Below are positions 36,873 through 44,670 of a DNA stretch of 51,801 nucleotides, piece after piece. Source of the stretch: Deltaproteobacteria bacterium (GTDB lineage Bacteria > Desulfobacterota > Desulfomonilia > Desulfomonilales > Desulfomonilaceae); the NCBI GenBank assembly GCA_021777225.1, contig JAJYDQ010000022.1, positions 1-51,801 of the forward strand. Reading direction: 5' to 3'. Below the pieces are notes generated by a model. The model searched no databases. It was not told the origin of the DNA and was given only the letters and a program-made list of their open reading frames with translations. The position numbers and the translations under genes are program-made. Positions within the stretch are counted from its first letter, which is position 1, and each line of letters opens with the position of its first letter.

Positions 36873-39415
36873 AAACCGAATCGCTCAATGAGGTTTCTGA
36901 CGCGGGTGAAAACTCAAATATGAAGATCCTGGTTGTTGAAGATAGTCAGACTCAAGCTATTCGTCTCCAACATATTCTGGAGACGAGAGGATTCGAGGTC
37001 ACGGTTGCTTTAAACGGCAAAGCCGCTCTCGAACATCTTGAGCACGATCACCCGACAATAGTGATCAGTGACGTGATAATGCCGGAAATGGATGGTTACG
37101 AACTCTGCAGACGTATCAAATCGGATGAAAGCCTTAAAGATATTCCTGTGATTCTTTTGACATCTCTTTCAGACCCGGAGGACATAATACGAGGGCTCGA
37201 GGTCGGCGCGGACAACTTTATCACCAAGCCATACCAGGAAAAACTTCTGGTTTCACGAATTCAATACATAATAGTGAACCGGGAAATCAGGGCCAAATCC
37301 ACTACCGGTCTAGGTATTGAGATCTTCTTCGCCGGCAGGAAACACTTCCTGGAGGCGGATCGGATCCAGATTGTTGATTTGCTTCTTTCGTCTTATGAAA
37401 CCGCGGTTCAAAACTATCATGACCTCGAAAAAACCAACGAGGAACTGATCCGGGCCAGTGAACTGATTTCCGCTGAGGCAAACAAGCTTCGGACATTGAT
37501 AGAATGCCTCGATGCAGGAATCGTCTTTGCCGACGAAAACGATATAATCACCGAAATCAACAACCGACTTGCCGAATTGTTTGGATCCAAAAGAGCGGAG
37601 GTGCTGGGACGAACGATCTGGGAGGTTCATAGAGATAATCCTTCCCTTCAACATGTGCGGGAAATAATATCCAGCTTTAAAACGGGGCAATCACGTGAGC
37701 GCGTTTCGTTGGACCGCAAACTTTTAGGGCGCGATCTATCCATGCGTGTCCAGCCGATATTTGAAATTGGCGTTTATAGAGGGGTCATCCTAAGCGTCAT
37801 AGACGTAAGTGATTTCGTTCAGGCGCAAGAACAAACCAAACAGGCAAACAGGGCCAAGAGCCAGTTTCTTGCCAATATGAGCCATGAGATAAGAACACCT
37901 CTTAATGGGATAGTTGGTATGGCCCAATTGGCGCTCAATACCGACCTGAGTGACCGTCAACGGGAATACATAGAAGCCATAAGGACGTCTTCCCAGGACC
38001 TAATTAACATAATCAACGACATATTGGATTTTTCCAAGATTGAGGCTGGAAAATTGTCCCTGTTTCCCGCGATATTTAGTTTGAGGGAATCGGTATCAAA
38101 TGTTGTGTCGAACCTGGCCATTCAAGCCTACACCAAAGGCGTAGAATTGATTTATCATGTTGAAGACGACGCTCCGGACCAGGTAATTGGCGACGCAGGC
38201 AGATTGAGACAAATTCTAATCAATCTTGTAGGTAACGCCATAAAGTTTACTGAACATGGAGAAATTTATGTCAACATCAAGTCCGAGCCTTTGGCTCAAA
38301 ATAGTCTGAAACTTTATTTCGCAGTTCGAGATACAGGAGTCGGAATTCCCAGCGATAAGCTGGGCACTATTTTTCAAGCGTTCGAACAGGTTGATTCCTC
38401 GTCTACACGTCAATTCGGCGGAACGGGGCTTGGCTTGGCAGTTTCTTCACAGCTTTGTCAGATGATGGGCGGAGACATCTGGGTTGAAAGTGAGTTGGGT
38501 AAAGGAAGTGTTTTTTATTTTACGGTAAAGATGGAACCAGGTCATGAAGAGACGGCAAAATCAGATTTGACCGGGGCGCTAGGAGCACTTTCGGGACTTT
38601 CTGTCTTGCTGGTTGAAGACAATGCGACAAACCGGAGATTATTTTACCATACGCTTTCTAAATCCGGCTTAACTCCTAAGGTGGCCTCAAACGCCGAGGA
38701 GGCGATTTCAATCCTTCGGACGGCTAAACAAGTTAATACTAGGTTCGATTTCATTCTGGCCGATATGACATTACCGGACAGGACTGGATTGGATCTGGTC
38801 GATGAAGTCAAAAGCAGGGACTTGGCCCCTGAGTCAAAATTCATTCTTTTGGTACCTAGAGGACTCACCCTCGACGCGGTTAAACGTGACCACCTTGATC
38901 TGACCGCCTGCATATCAAAACCTACCGGGCCGTCTGAACTCATAGCCGGTTTACTGAAGACACTGAATGTTTCGGGCCCATTGTCTCAGACAAAGGCTGC
39001 CCCGGTCGGGTCGCAGAAACCTGAGGATAAAAAGGAGTCGCTACGTATACTTGTTGCTGAAGACAACCTGATAAATCAGAAGTTGGCAAAATACATGCTT
39101 TCAAACTTAGGGCATGAGGTTACCCTTGCAGCCAATGGCAAAGAAGCAGTGGAAAGCTCCCAGAACAGCCAGTTTGATTTCATACTCATGGATGTCCAGA
39201 TGCCGGTCATGGATGGCCTTGAGGCAACGCGTGCGATTCGAGAGCGTGAGAAACAATCCTACCTGCATATACCTATAATAGCGCTCACTGCCCACGCCAT
39301 GAAAGGGGACCGCGAACGTTGCCTGGAAGCGGGGATGGATGACTATATTTCAAAACCCATAAACTATTCCGAACTTATGGAAGCTATCAAGAGGATTCAC
39401 GCTGAATACCCTTAA
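36869..39415 (+). CDS. Hybrid sensor kinase: REC-PAS-HisKA-HATPase-REC-REC
   Basis: 848 residues, no membrane segments. An N-terminal receiver (D68 in ISDVIMPEMDG), a coiled region, a PAS-like domain (about 205-318; ECLDAGIVFADENDIITEINNR), HisKA with H339 (ANMSHEIRTPLNG), HATPase (LVGNAIKFTEHGEI, GVGIPSDKLG, GGTGLGLAVS), then two receivers (about 570-690 and 718-840; the latter with LMDVQMPVMDG and SKPINYSEL). The first receiver could take phosphate from CheA, and the last two would need an HPt partner not seen here. In Wsp systems this place is held by a GGDEF response regulator; here the output is a second kinase. Confidence 0.93.
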   Translation: MKTESLNEVSDAGENSNMKILVVEDSQTQAIRLQHILETRGFEVTVALNGKAALEHLEHDHPTIVISDVIMPEMDGYELCRRIKSDESLKDIPVILLTSLSDPEDIIRGLEVGADNFITKPYQEKLLVSRIQYIIVNREIRAKSTTGLGIEIFFAGRKHFLEADRIQIVDLLLSSYETAVQNYHDLEKTNEELIRASELISAEANKLRTLIECLDAGIVFADENDIITEINNRLAELFGSKRAEVLGRTIWEVHRDNPSLQHVREIISSFKTGQSRERVSLDRKLLGRDLSMRVQPIFEIGVYRGVILSVIDVSDFVQAQEQTKQANRAKSQFLANMSHEIRTPLNGIVGMAQLALNTDLSDRQREYIEAIRTSSQDLINIINDILDFSKIEAGKLSLFPAIFSLRESVSNVVSNLAIQAYTKGVELIYHVEDDAPDQVIGDAGRLRQILINLVGNAIKFTEHGEIYVNIKSEPLAQNSLKLYFAVRDTGVGIPSDKLGTIFQAFEQVDSSSTRQFGGTGLGLAVSSQLCQMMGGDIWVESELGKGSVFYFTVKMEPGHEETAKSDLTGALGALSGLSVLLVEDNATNRRLFYHTLSKSGLTPKVASNAEEAISILRTAKQVNTRFDFILADMTLPDRTGLDLVDEVKSRDLAPESKFILLVPRGLTLDAVKRDHLDLTACISKPTGPSELIAGLLKTLNVSGPLSQTKAAPVGSQKPEDKKESLRILVAEDNLINQKLAKYMLSNLGHEVTLAANGKEAVESSQNSQFDFILMDVQMPVMDGLEATRAIREREKQSYLHIPIIALTAHAMKGDRERCLEAGMDDYISKPINYSELMEAIKRIHAEYP

Positions 39416-39525
39416 AGTACAGGGTCCTTAGTTGAAAACAGGTCTAATCCAGTTTCTTAAGATCCGAAATCACAATATTTTTATTTAAGTTTTCCTTAGA
39501 ATATGATATGTAACATTTATATTTT

Positions 39526-39545
39526 TGCTGGTGGGATAACCAGCA
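39526..39545 (+). promoter_or_regulatory. Hairpin in the leader of the small secreted-protein gene
   Basis: TGCTGGT (39526-39532) and ACCAGCA (39539-39545) form a perfect 7-bp stem with a 6-base loop, 17 bases before the ribosome site of the next gene. No T-run follows, so it is more likely an mRNA leader structure or operator than a terminator. Confidence 0.35.
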
Positions 39546-39574
39546 TTGGGGTTGGGCGTTTAAGGAGTTACGTC

Positions 39575-39868
39575 ATGAAGTTCTTTATTATGTTTATTGG
39601 TTTACTTGCTATTATAATTTATTCTACAGAGCCTACTTTCGCAACTGACCAAACTTCATCTATTATTGCCAACCAGCAGGTTGGCCATATTCTTGAGGAT
39701 TCGCCCTCATGCTCAGGAATCGCTCCGCAAAAGAGCCAAAACGCTGATCTACCTTTAGGGTCGACTCTCTCCATGAAAGATAGCCAGAACTTCTTAAAAT
39801 CCTCGAAGACCAATATGGACATGCAACGCACTTATAAAGAGCTTAGCGGAAGAGTCAAAGGGTACTGA
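39575..39868 (+). CDS. Small secreted protein of unknown function
   Basis: 97 residues from the ATG at 39575, with TAAGGAG eight bases upstream. MKFFIMFIGLLAIIIYSTEPTFA is a signal peptide, leaving a mature chain of about 74 residues that is polar and Ser/Gln/Lys-rich with a single cysteine (DSPSCSG). No domain is recognised. It lies between the hybrid kinase and the receiver-LpxC gene on the same strand, so it may be a secreted or periplasmic partner of that signalling set. That link is inference from position only. Confidence 0.6.
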   Translation: MKFFIMFIGLLAIIIYSTEPTFATDQTSSIIANQQVGHILEDSPSCSGIAPQKSQNADLPLGSTLSMKDSQNFLKSSKTNMDMQRTYKELSGRVKGY

Positions 39869-40090
39869 TATCATTCACCTTTAATCATTGGGGCTAGGCC
39901 CAGGCCTTAAGTTTCATCGTTGGTTTCCCGTCAGCTTATCCAGATCATAATCATCAGCCCTAACGAATTCTTTGTGTGAAACAGGGCGTTTCATCCCGTA
40001 ATTACGATATTGCTGGTTGATTATATTATTACAAGCGGTTATAGTCCCTAGCGGCTAATTTATGACCATTCAAACATAGTTCGATCATTC

Positions 40091-42223
40091 ATGGTGAGTT
40101 CCAAGCATATGGAAAAGGGACGCGTATTGATTGTCGACGACCAGGAGGAGATACTTACTTCTCTTGGCGCCATATTGGCTGACGAAGGCCACGATGTTTT
40201 AAAAGCCCGTGACGGTCAGGAAGCCTTGCACACCGTGCAAAGCGACTCTCCGGATATTGTTTTTCTCGATATATGGATACCGGGGATTGATGGTATGCAA
40301 ACTTTGAAAGCAATAAAGCGTATTTCCCCGAAATGCCACGTCATAATGATGAGCGGCCACGGCACGATTGAGACGGCGGTAAAAGCCATTAAGCTTGGCG
40401 CTGAAGACTACCTCGAGAAACCGCTGAATCTGGAAGACACTCTTCATTTGGTTGAAAAAGCAATAGCATCGAAAGGCGGCAGAGCTGAAGTCACGGATTT
40501 TTCTCATGGAAACTCCGGCATGTTGATTGGCTCATCCCAACTTACGGCAAACACGCGCAGGTCCGTCGAGAACGCGGCGCATGAAAATGGTTCGGTCTGG
40601 ATATATGGTGAAAAGGGCTCTGGCAAAGAATTCATTGCCCGCATGATTCATTTCATGTCAGGCAGAGACAGACATAAACTCATAAAGATTGTTTGCGATG
40701 AGCTGGCCGTAGACAATGTCCGCGACATTCTACTAGGCAGGATCGGCGATCGCGACATAACAAAACAGGGAAAGATTACTCTCGCCTCGGGAGGTACCCT
40801 CCTTTTTGTGGGAGTTGACAGACTCAAGCCGGGATTGGAATCATTAATAAAGAAAATTCTTGCTGAGGCCGGGGTTTACAGCAGAGGAAACTTAGGTGGC
40901 TCAAACCACGTAAGATTGCTTTTTACATCAAAGAAATCTTCAGAAGAAATGCTGGTTGCAGGATATGACAGTGACGCTATAAAATCCTTCACCCAGCGTG
41001 TGATTCGTGTCCCTGCCCTGCGGGAACGACCTGAAGACATCGCCTTACTGGCAAGACATTTTCTTGCCGAGGCCTGTAGCGAATTCGACAAAGAAATTTC
41101 AGACATAGAAGAAGAGGCGCTCGCTAGATTACTTGAACACCCCTGGCCTGGAAACATTAAGGAACTAAAGATCCTGGTAGAACACACCGTGATGAATACT
41201 TCGGCGCGGACGCTGACAATCAACGAATTGCTGTTACCGGCGAATCCCGGCGCTCAAATCAGTAAATCGATTCAGGGGCCTGCGCCGGGGAGCGCTGGAG
41301 GACTCATTGAGACCTTGTGTTCCGGGACAGATCGTCATATATCAGGAGACACCTTTATAACTCTCGACTCTGAACAAAAGGCCCACCCCAGGAGACAAAA
41401 AACCCTGCGCGGTAAGGTTGTCATATACGGCCAGGGATTACACTCAGGGGAAAAGACAGGATTGACAATATCTCCTCTGCCCCCATCGTCGGGAATCAAT
41501 TTCGGCCATATAACATCCGGAGGGACTGTTCCAGCATTGCTGACATTTGTAGAATCAACGGACTTCAGCACCAGTTTGCGGGGAGATGAGTCGCTCGCCA
41601 AAACAATTGAACATCTAATGGCTGTATTTCACGTCTACGGATTGACAAACCTGCTGGTAAAGATTTCCAGTGAAGTTCCCATAATGGATGGGTCTGCCCT
41701 GGAATTTTGCAATCTTGTTGAAAGCGCTGAAATAATTACACAGGATGAAATAGTAGAAGAAATAAGGATCTCGGAACCGATAGAACTCTCAATGCCGCCG
41801 GAAAGTTCCAAAAGCATGAGGATCGAACCGTCGGACATCCTGGAAATTGAATATCATATGGACTATCCTCGCCCCATAGGGAAAATGACCATGACATTCA
41901 GGCTCTCCTCGGTCCAGGATTTCAAATCCGAGATTGCGCCGGCCAGGACTTTTGGCTTTGTTAAAGACATGAGAATCATGGACGAAATGGGATTAGCGGG
42001 AGGGGGCAAACTGTCTAACCTGATCCTACTCGATGAAGATAAGGTAGTAAATCCTCCACTACGTTTTCAAAATGAATTTGTAAGGCATAAGATACTTGAC
42101 GTTCTCGGGGATTTTTATCTACTTGGTCGACCCATAGTGGGTAAGATCATTGCCAAACAAACAGGGCACAGAGACAATGTAGCTATGTTGCGTCTGATCA
42201 ATGACCGACTCGGCGTGCTTTAA
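40091..42223 (+). CDS. lpxC: Response regulator fusion: receiver - degenerate AAA+ - LpxC deacetylase
   Basis: 710 residues in one uninterrupted frame. Residues 10-125 are a complete receiver (D16, D17, phosphoacceptor D60, S88, K110). Residues about 145-385 resemble an NtrC-type AAA+ domain: Walker A GEKGSGKE (173-180) is kept, but the GAFTGA loop is absent and the Walker B acidic pair is replaced (GGTLLFVGVD, 234-243). Instead of a Fis-type DNA-binding domain, residues about 437-706 are LpxC, which removes acetyl from UDP-acyl-GlcNAc, the committed step of lipid A synthesis. Zinc ligands H508, H666 and D670 and catalytic E507 and H693 are present, so the enzyme looks active. A start at M7 (40109) is possible. 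Confidence 0.93.
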   Translation: MVSSKHMEKGRVLIVDDQEEILTSLGAILADEGHDVLKARDGQEALHTVQSDSPDIVFLDIWIPGIDGMQTLKAIKRISPKCHVIMMSGHGTIETAVKAIKLGAEDYLEKPLNLEDTLHLVEKAIASKGGRAEVTDFSHGNSGMLIGSSQLTANTRRSVENAAHENGSVWIYGEKGSGKEFIARMIHFMSGRDRHKLIKIVCDELAVDNVRDILLGRIGDRDITKQGKITLASGGTLLFVGVDRLKPGLESLIKKILAEAGVYSRGNLGGSNHVRLLFTSKKSSEEMLVAGYDSDAIKSFTQRVIRVPALRERPEDIALLARHFLAEACSEFDKEISDIEEEALARLLEHPWPGNIKELKILVEHTVMNTSARTLTINELLLPANPGAQISKSIQGPAPGSAGGLIETLCSGTDRHISGDTFITLDSEQKAHPRRQKTLRGKVVIYGQGLHSGEKTGLTISPLPPSSGINFGHITSGGTVPALLTFVESTDFSTSLRGDESLAKTIEHLMAVFHVYGLTNLLVKISSEVPIMDGSALEFCNLVESAEIITQDEIVEEIRISEPIELSMPPESSKSMRIEPSDILEIEYHMDYPRPIGKMTMTFRLSSVQDFKSEIAPARTFGFVKDMRIMDEMGLAGGGKLSNLILLDEDKVVNPPLRFQNEFVRHKILDVLGDFYLLGRPIVGKIIAKQTGHRDNVAMLRLINDRLGVL

Positions 42224-42750
42224 TCTTCCTGTTTATGCGACCCTGTTGGGGAAAGAAAAAGACTAAAGTATCTGCCAAAAATATAAAAGCCGACCAAAGC
42301 GCCAAGCAAATGCGCATATTCCAATTGGAAGAACTGGCCTAATTCACCAGGAACGTCTCCAAGCTCGAACATGAAATAAAATAAGTCGAAAGACTCGCCA
42401 GCCAACCATAGCGCAGCAACAAGTCCCAATAAAGCAAAATAGAGGCTTGACCACCGTTTTGCGAATGCGCTGGTTTTTGACCACTGGTAGGCGCGAAATG
42501 CCTGAACAACCAGGTAAGGCGCCAAAACCCTCGACAAAAGCAGCAACGCGGACCCCAGACTGGACGTCCCCGAATTGACAATCTCCTGATAAATTAATTT
42601 CAAACCATATTCACTGATGTCGCCGCGCAGAACAAGGAACAGAAACGCTAGAGGAAATATAGATATCGAAAGGACAAGAATCGTAATTTCACGAATAATA
42701 ATTCCAATCATGCCACCTATTATAGCACTATCCTGACTCTTTTTGATCAT
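42220..42750 (-). CDS. Predicted multi-spanning membrane protein
   Basis: 176 residues from the ATG at 42748-42750 (an upstream TTG at 42795 would add 15 basic residues and has no support). Four to five hydrophobic helices are seen, e.g. IIIREITILVLSISIFPLAF, LGSALLLLSRVLAPYLVVQAF and LYFALLGLVAALWLAGESF. The short cytoplasmic tail is polar (SPTGSHKQED). No family recognised. It is convergent with the LpxC fusion, their stop codons overlapping by 4 bases. Confidence 0.75.
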   Translation of the reverse strand: MIKKSQDSAIIGGMIGIIIREITILVLSISIFPLAFLFLVLRGDISEYGLKLIYQEIVNSGTSSLGSALLLLSRVLAPYLVVQAFRAYQWSKTSAFAKRWSSLYFALLGLVAALWLAGESFDLFYFMFELGDVPGELGQFFQLEYAHLLGALVGFYIFGRYFSLFLSPTGSHKQED

Positions 42751-42883
42751 TTCGTTGCATCTGGGAGCCTTTTTTCTTTGTGGGCTCCGTCTCAATCAGT
42801 TATACTTATTTTCTATTGCGCTTCCGCAACCTAATTTTGATAAATCATTACTATTTCACAATTCTACATTCCAGGAGGAATTT

Positions 42884-44563
42884 ATGGATAAGATTTGGCT
42901 AAAGTCATATGCTCCGGAGGTCCCTGCTAGTATAGATATTGAAAAAATTAACCCTCCTGAGGCCTTGACAAGGACTGCAAAGCGTTTTCCTGACAACACT
43001 GCGTTAATATTTCAAGGGACAAAGATCAGTTTCAGGAAACTAGATGACATGGTGTCCCGATTTGCAGCCGCTCTAGTTGATCTCGGAGTGAAACCCGGAG
43101 ACACTGTGGCAACGCTTCTGCCTAACATCGTTCAGATGGTTGTAGCCATATACGGTTCTTTGAGGGCCGGGGCTCTTGTCGCTCTTAACAACCCTCTCTA
43201 TACCGATCGGGAGCTTGAACACCAGTACAATGATTCTGGATCCACGCTACTTGTCTGTTTGGATGTGCTTGTCCCAAGGATGGCCGCCCTCCGGCACAAG
43301 ACTCAAATTACTAAGATTATCTCCTGCCATATAAGGGATTACCTTCCATTTCCACTTAAACAACTCTTCCCGTACGTGAAAAAGGGGATGCATCTTAAAA
43401 CTCCAAATGAGAGGGAAATCTTTGAGTTCACCGATCTGATAAAGAAATATTCGCCAATCAAGGCGCCACACAGGTCAAAATGGGAAGACACAGCCTTACT
43501 GCTATACACTGGCGGGACTACCGGCGTTTCAAAAGGGGTCCAGTTGACACATTCGAATCTTTCCAGCAACGTCCAACAGTGCAGAGCTTGGTTCCATGCT
43601 TTTAACGACGGCGATGAAACGGTTGTGGGTTGTCTGCCTTTCTTCCATTCGTTCGGGCTTACCACAGCCATGAATATAGCAGTATATTATGGTTACACAA
43701 ACATCCTGATACCAAAACCTGAACCCAAATCCATCCTGGAAGCGATTCAGAAGTTCAAAGCCACTTATATCCCAGCAGTCCCCACCCTTTATAATGGTAT
43801 GATCAATTTCCCAGATCTGAAGAAATTTGACATCTCAACGATTAGAGGATGTTTTTCCGGCGGGGCCCCTCTACCACTGGAAACAATTCGTAAATTTGAG
43901 GAACTTACGGGCGCTCAAATTTGTGAAGGTTTCGGTTTGACTGAAACCACACCTGTGGCGACAATCAATCCACTGGGAGGCAAGAGGAAACCTGGTTCTA
44001 TTGGACTTCCAATACCGAACACTGAAGCCAAGTTGGTTGATGTAGATGACTATCACAAGGAAATTTCAGAAATTAATCAACCAGGAGAGCTTTGCATTAA
44101 GGGTCCCCAGGTCATGAAGGGGTACATCAACAGGCCGGAAGAAACTGAGATTGCTCTTCGGGACGGCTGGCTCCTTACAGGAGATATCGCCGTAATGGAT
44201 GAAGAAGGTTATTTCAGTATTGTTGACAGGAAAAAGGACATGATCATTTCCGGCGGGTTCAATATCTACCCGCGGGATGTCGATGAAGTGCTATTCGCAC
44301 ACCCCAAGATTGTTGAAGCATGCGCAATTGGAGTACCCGACACATATTCCGGCGAGAGAATTAAGGCCTATGTCGTGCTTAAACCCGGCGAGACGGCCAC
44401 ACCTATTGAAATTATTGACTATTGCAAGGTAAACTTGGTGAAATATAAAGTCCCCAAATATGTGGAGTTCGTAAGTGAATTGCCCAAAAGCGCTGTAGGT
44501 AAAATTCTTAGGAAAGAATTGAAACGAATGGACCAGGAACAATCGGTAAAAAAACCGGGTTAG
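42884..44563 (+). CDS. Long-chain fatty-acid--CoA ligase (AMP-forming)
   Basis: 559 residues from the ATG at 42884, which has AGGAGG just upstream; the frame is open 47 codons earlier (42743), but that part reads as non-protein leader. ANL-superfamily motifs are complete: LLYTGGTTGVSKGVQLTH (P-loop), GFGLTETTPV, DGWLLTGDIA and the terminal PKSAVGKILRKELK with the catalytic lysine. It activates fatty acids to acyl-CoA for beta-oxidation or lipid use, close to FadD. It is a single gene convergent with uvrA. Confidence 0.92.
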   Translation: MDKIWLKSYAPEVPASIDIEKINPPEALTRTAKRFPDNTALIFQGTKISFRKLDDMVSRFAAALVDLGVKPGDTVATLLPNIVQMVVAIYGSLRAGALVALNNPLYTDRELEHQYNDSGSTLLVCLDVLVPRMAALRHKTQITKIISCHIRDYLPFPLKQLFPYVKKGMHLKTPNEREIFEFTDLIKKYSPIKAPHRSKWEDTALLLYTGGTTGVSKGVQLTHSNLSSNVQQCRAWFHAFNDGDETVVGCLPFFHSFGLTTAMNIAVYYGYTNILIPKPEPKSILEAIQKFKATYIPAVPTLYNGMINFPDLKKFDISTIRGCFSGGAPLPLETIRKFEELTGAQICEGFGLTETTPVATINPLGGKRKPGSIGLPIPNTEAKLVDVDDYHKEISEINQPGELCIKGPQVMKGYINRPEETEIALRDGWLLTGDIAVMDEEGYFSIVDRKKDMIISGGFNIYPRDVDEVLFAHPKIVEACAIGVPDTYSGERIKAYVVLKPGETATPIEIIDYCKVNLVKYKVPKYVEFVSELPKSAVGKILRKELKRMDQEQSVKKPG

Positions 44564-44610
44564 AGTAGCTTTGCCCGTTCACCGGTTGAGCAGTTCAGTT
44601 AACCCGACAA

Positions 44611-44648
44611 GGATGACATTTCCTTTCGAACCAAAGGAAATGCCATCC
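44611..44648. terminator. Long hairpin between convergent fadD-like gene and uvrA
   Basis: GGATGACATTTCCTTT (44611-44626) pairs with AAAGGAAATGCCATCC (44633-44648), 15 of 16 positions, with a 6-base loop. There is no clear T-run on either side. Its place between convergent genes fits a shared transcription stop or mRNA 3' stabiliser. Confidence 0.6.
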
Positions 44649-44670
44649 GCCGATAACCATTTAAAACAAC

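Noticed and set aside
40091-42223. Receiver-LpxC as two separate genes or a sequencing artefact
   Set aside because: The frame is uninterrupted through the linker (residues about 385-437), no ribosome site with a start was noticed before the LpxC part, and the AAA+ domain is itself coherently degenerate, which fits a long-standing fusion. Raw-read confirmation is still listed as a check.
42743-42883. Longer N-terminus for the acyl-CoA ligase
   Set aside because: The extra 47 codons read as hydrophobic non-family sequence, overlap the divergent membrane-protein gene start and lack a ribosome site; AGGAGG precedes the ATG at 42884.
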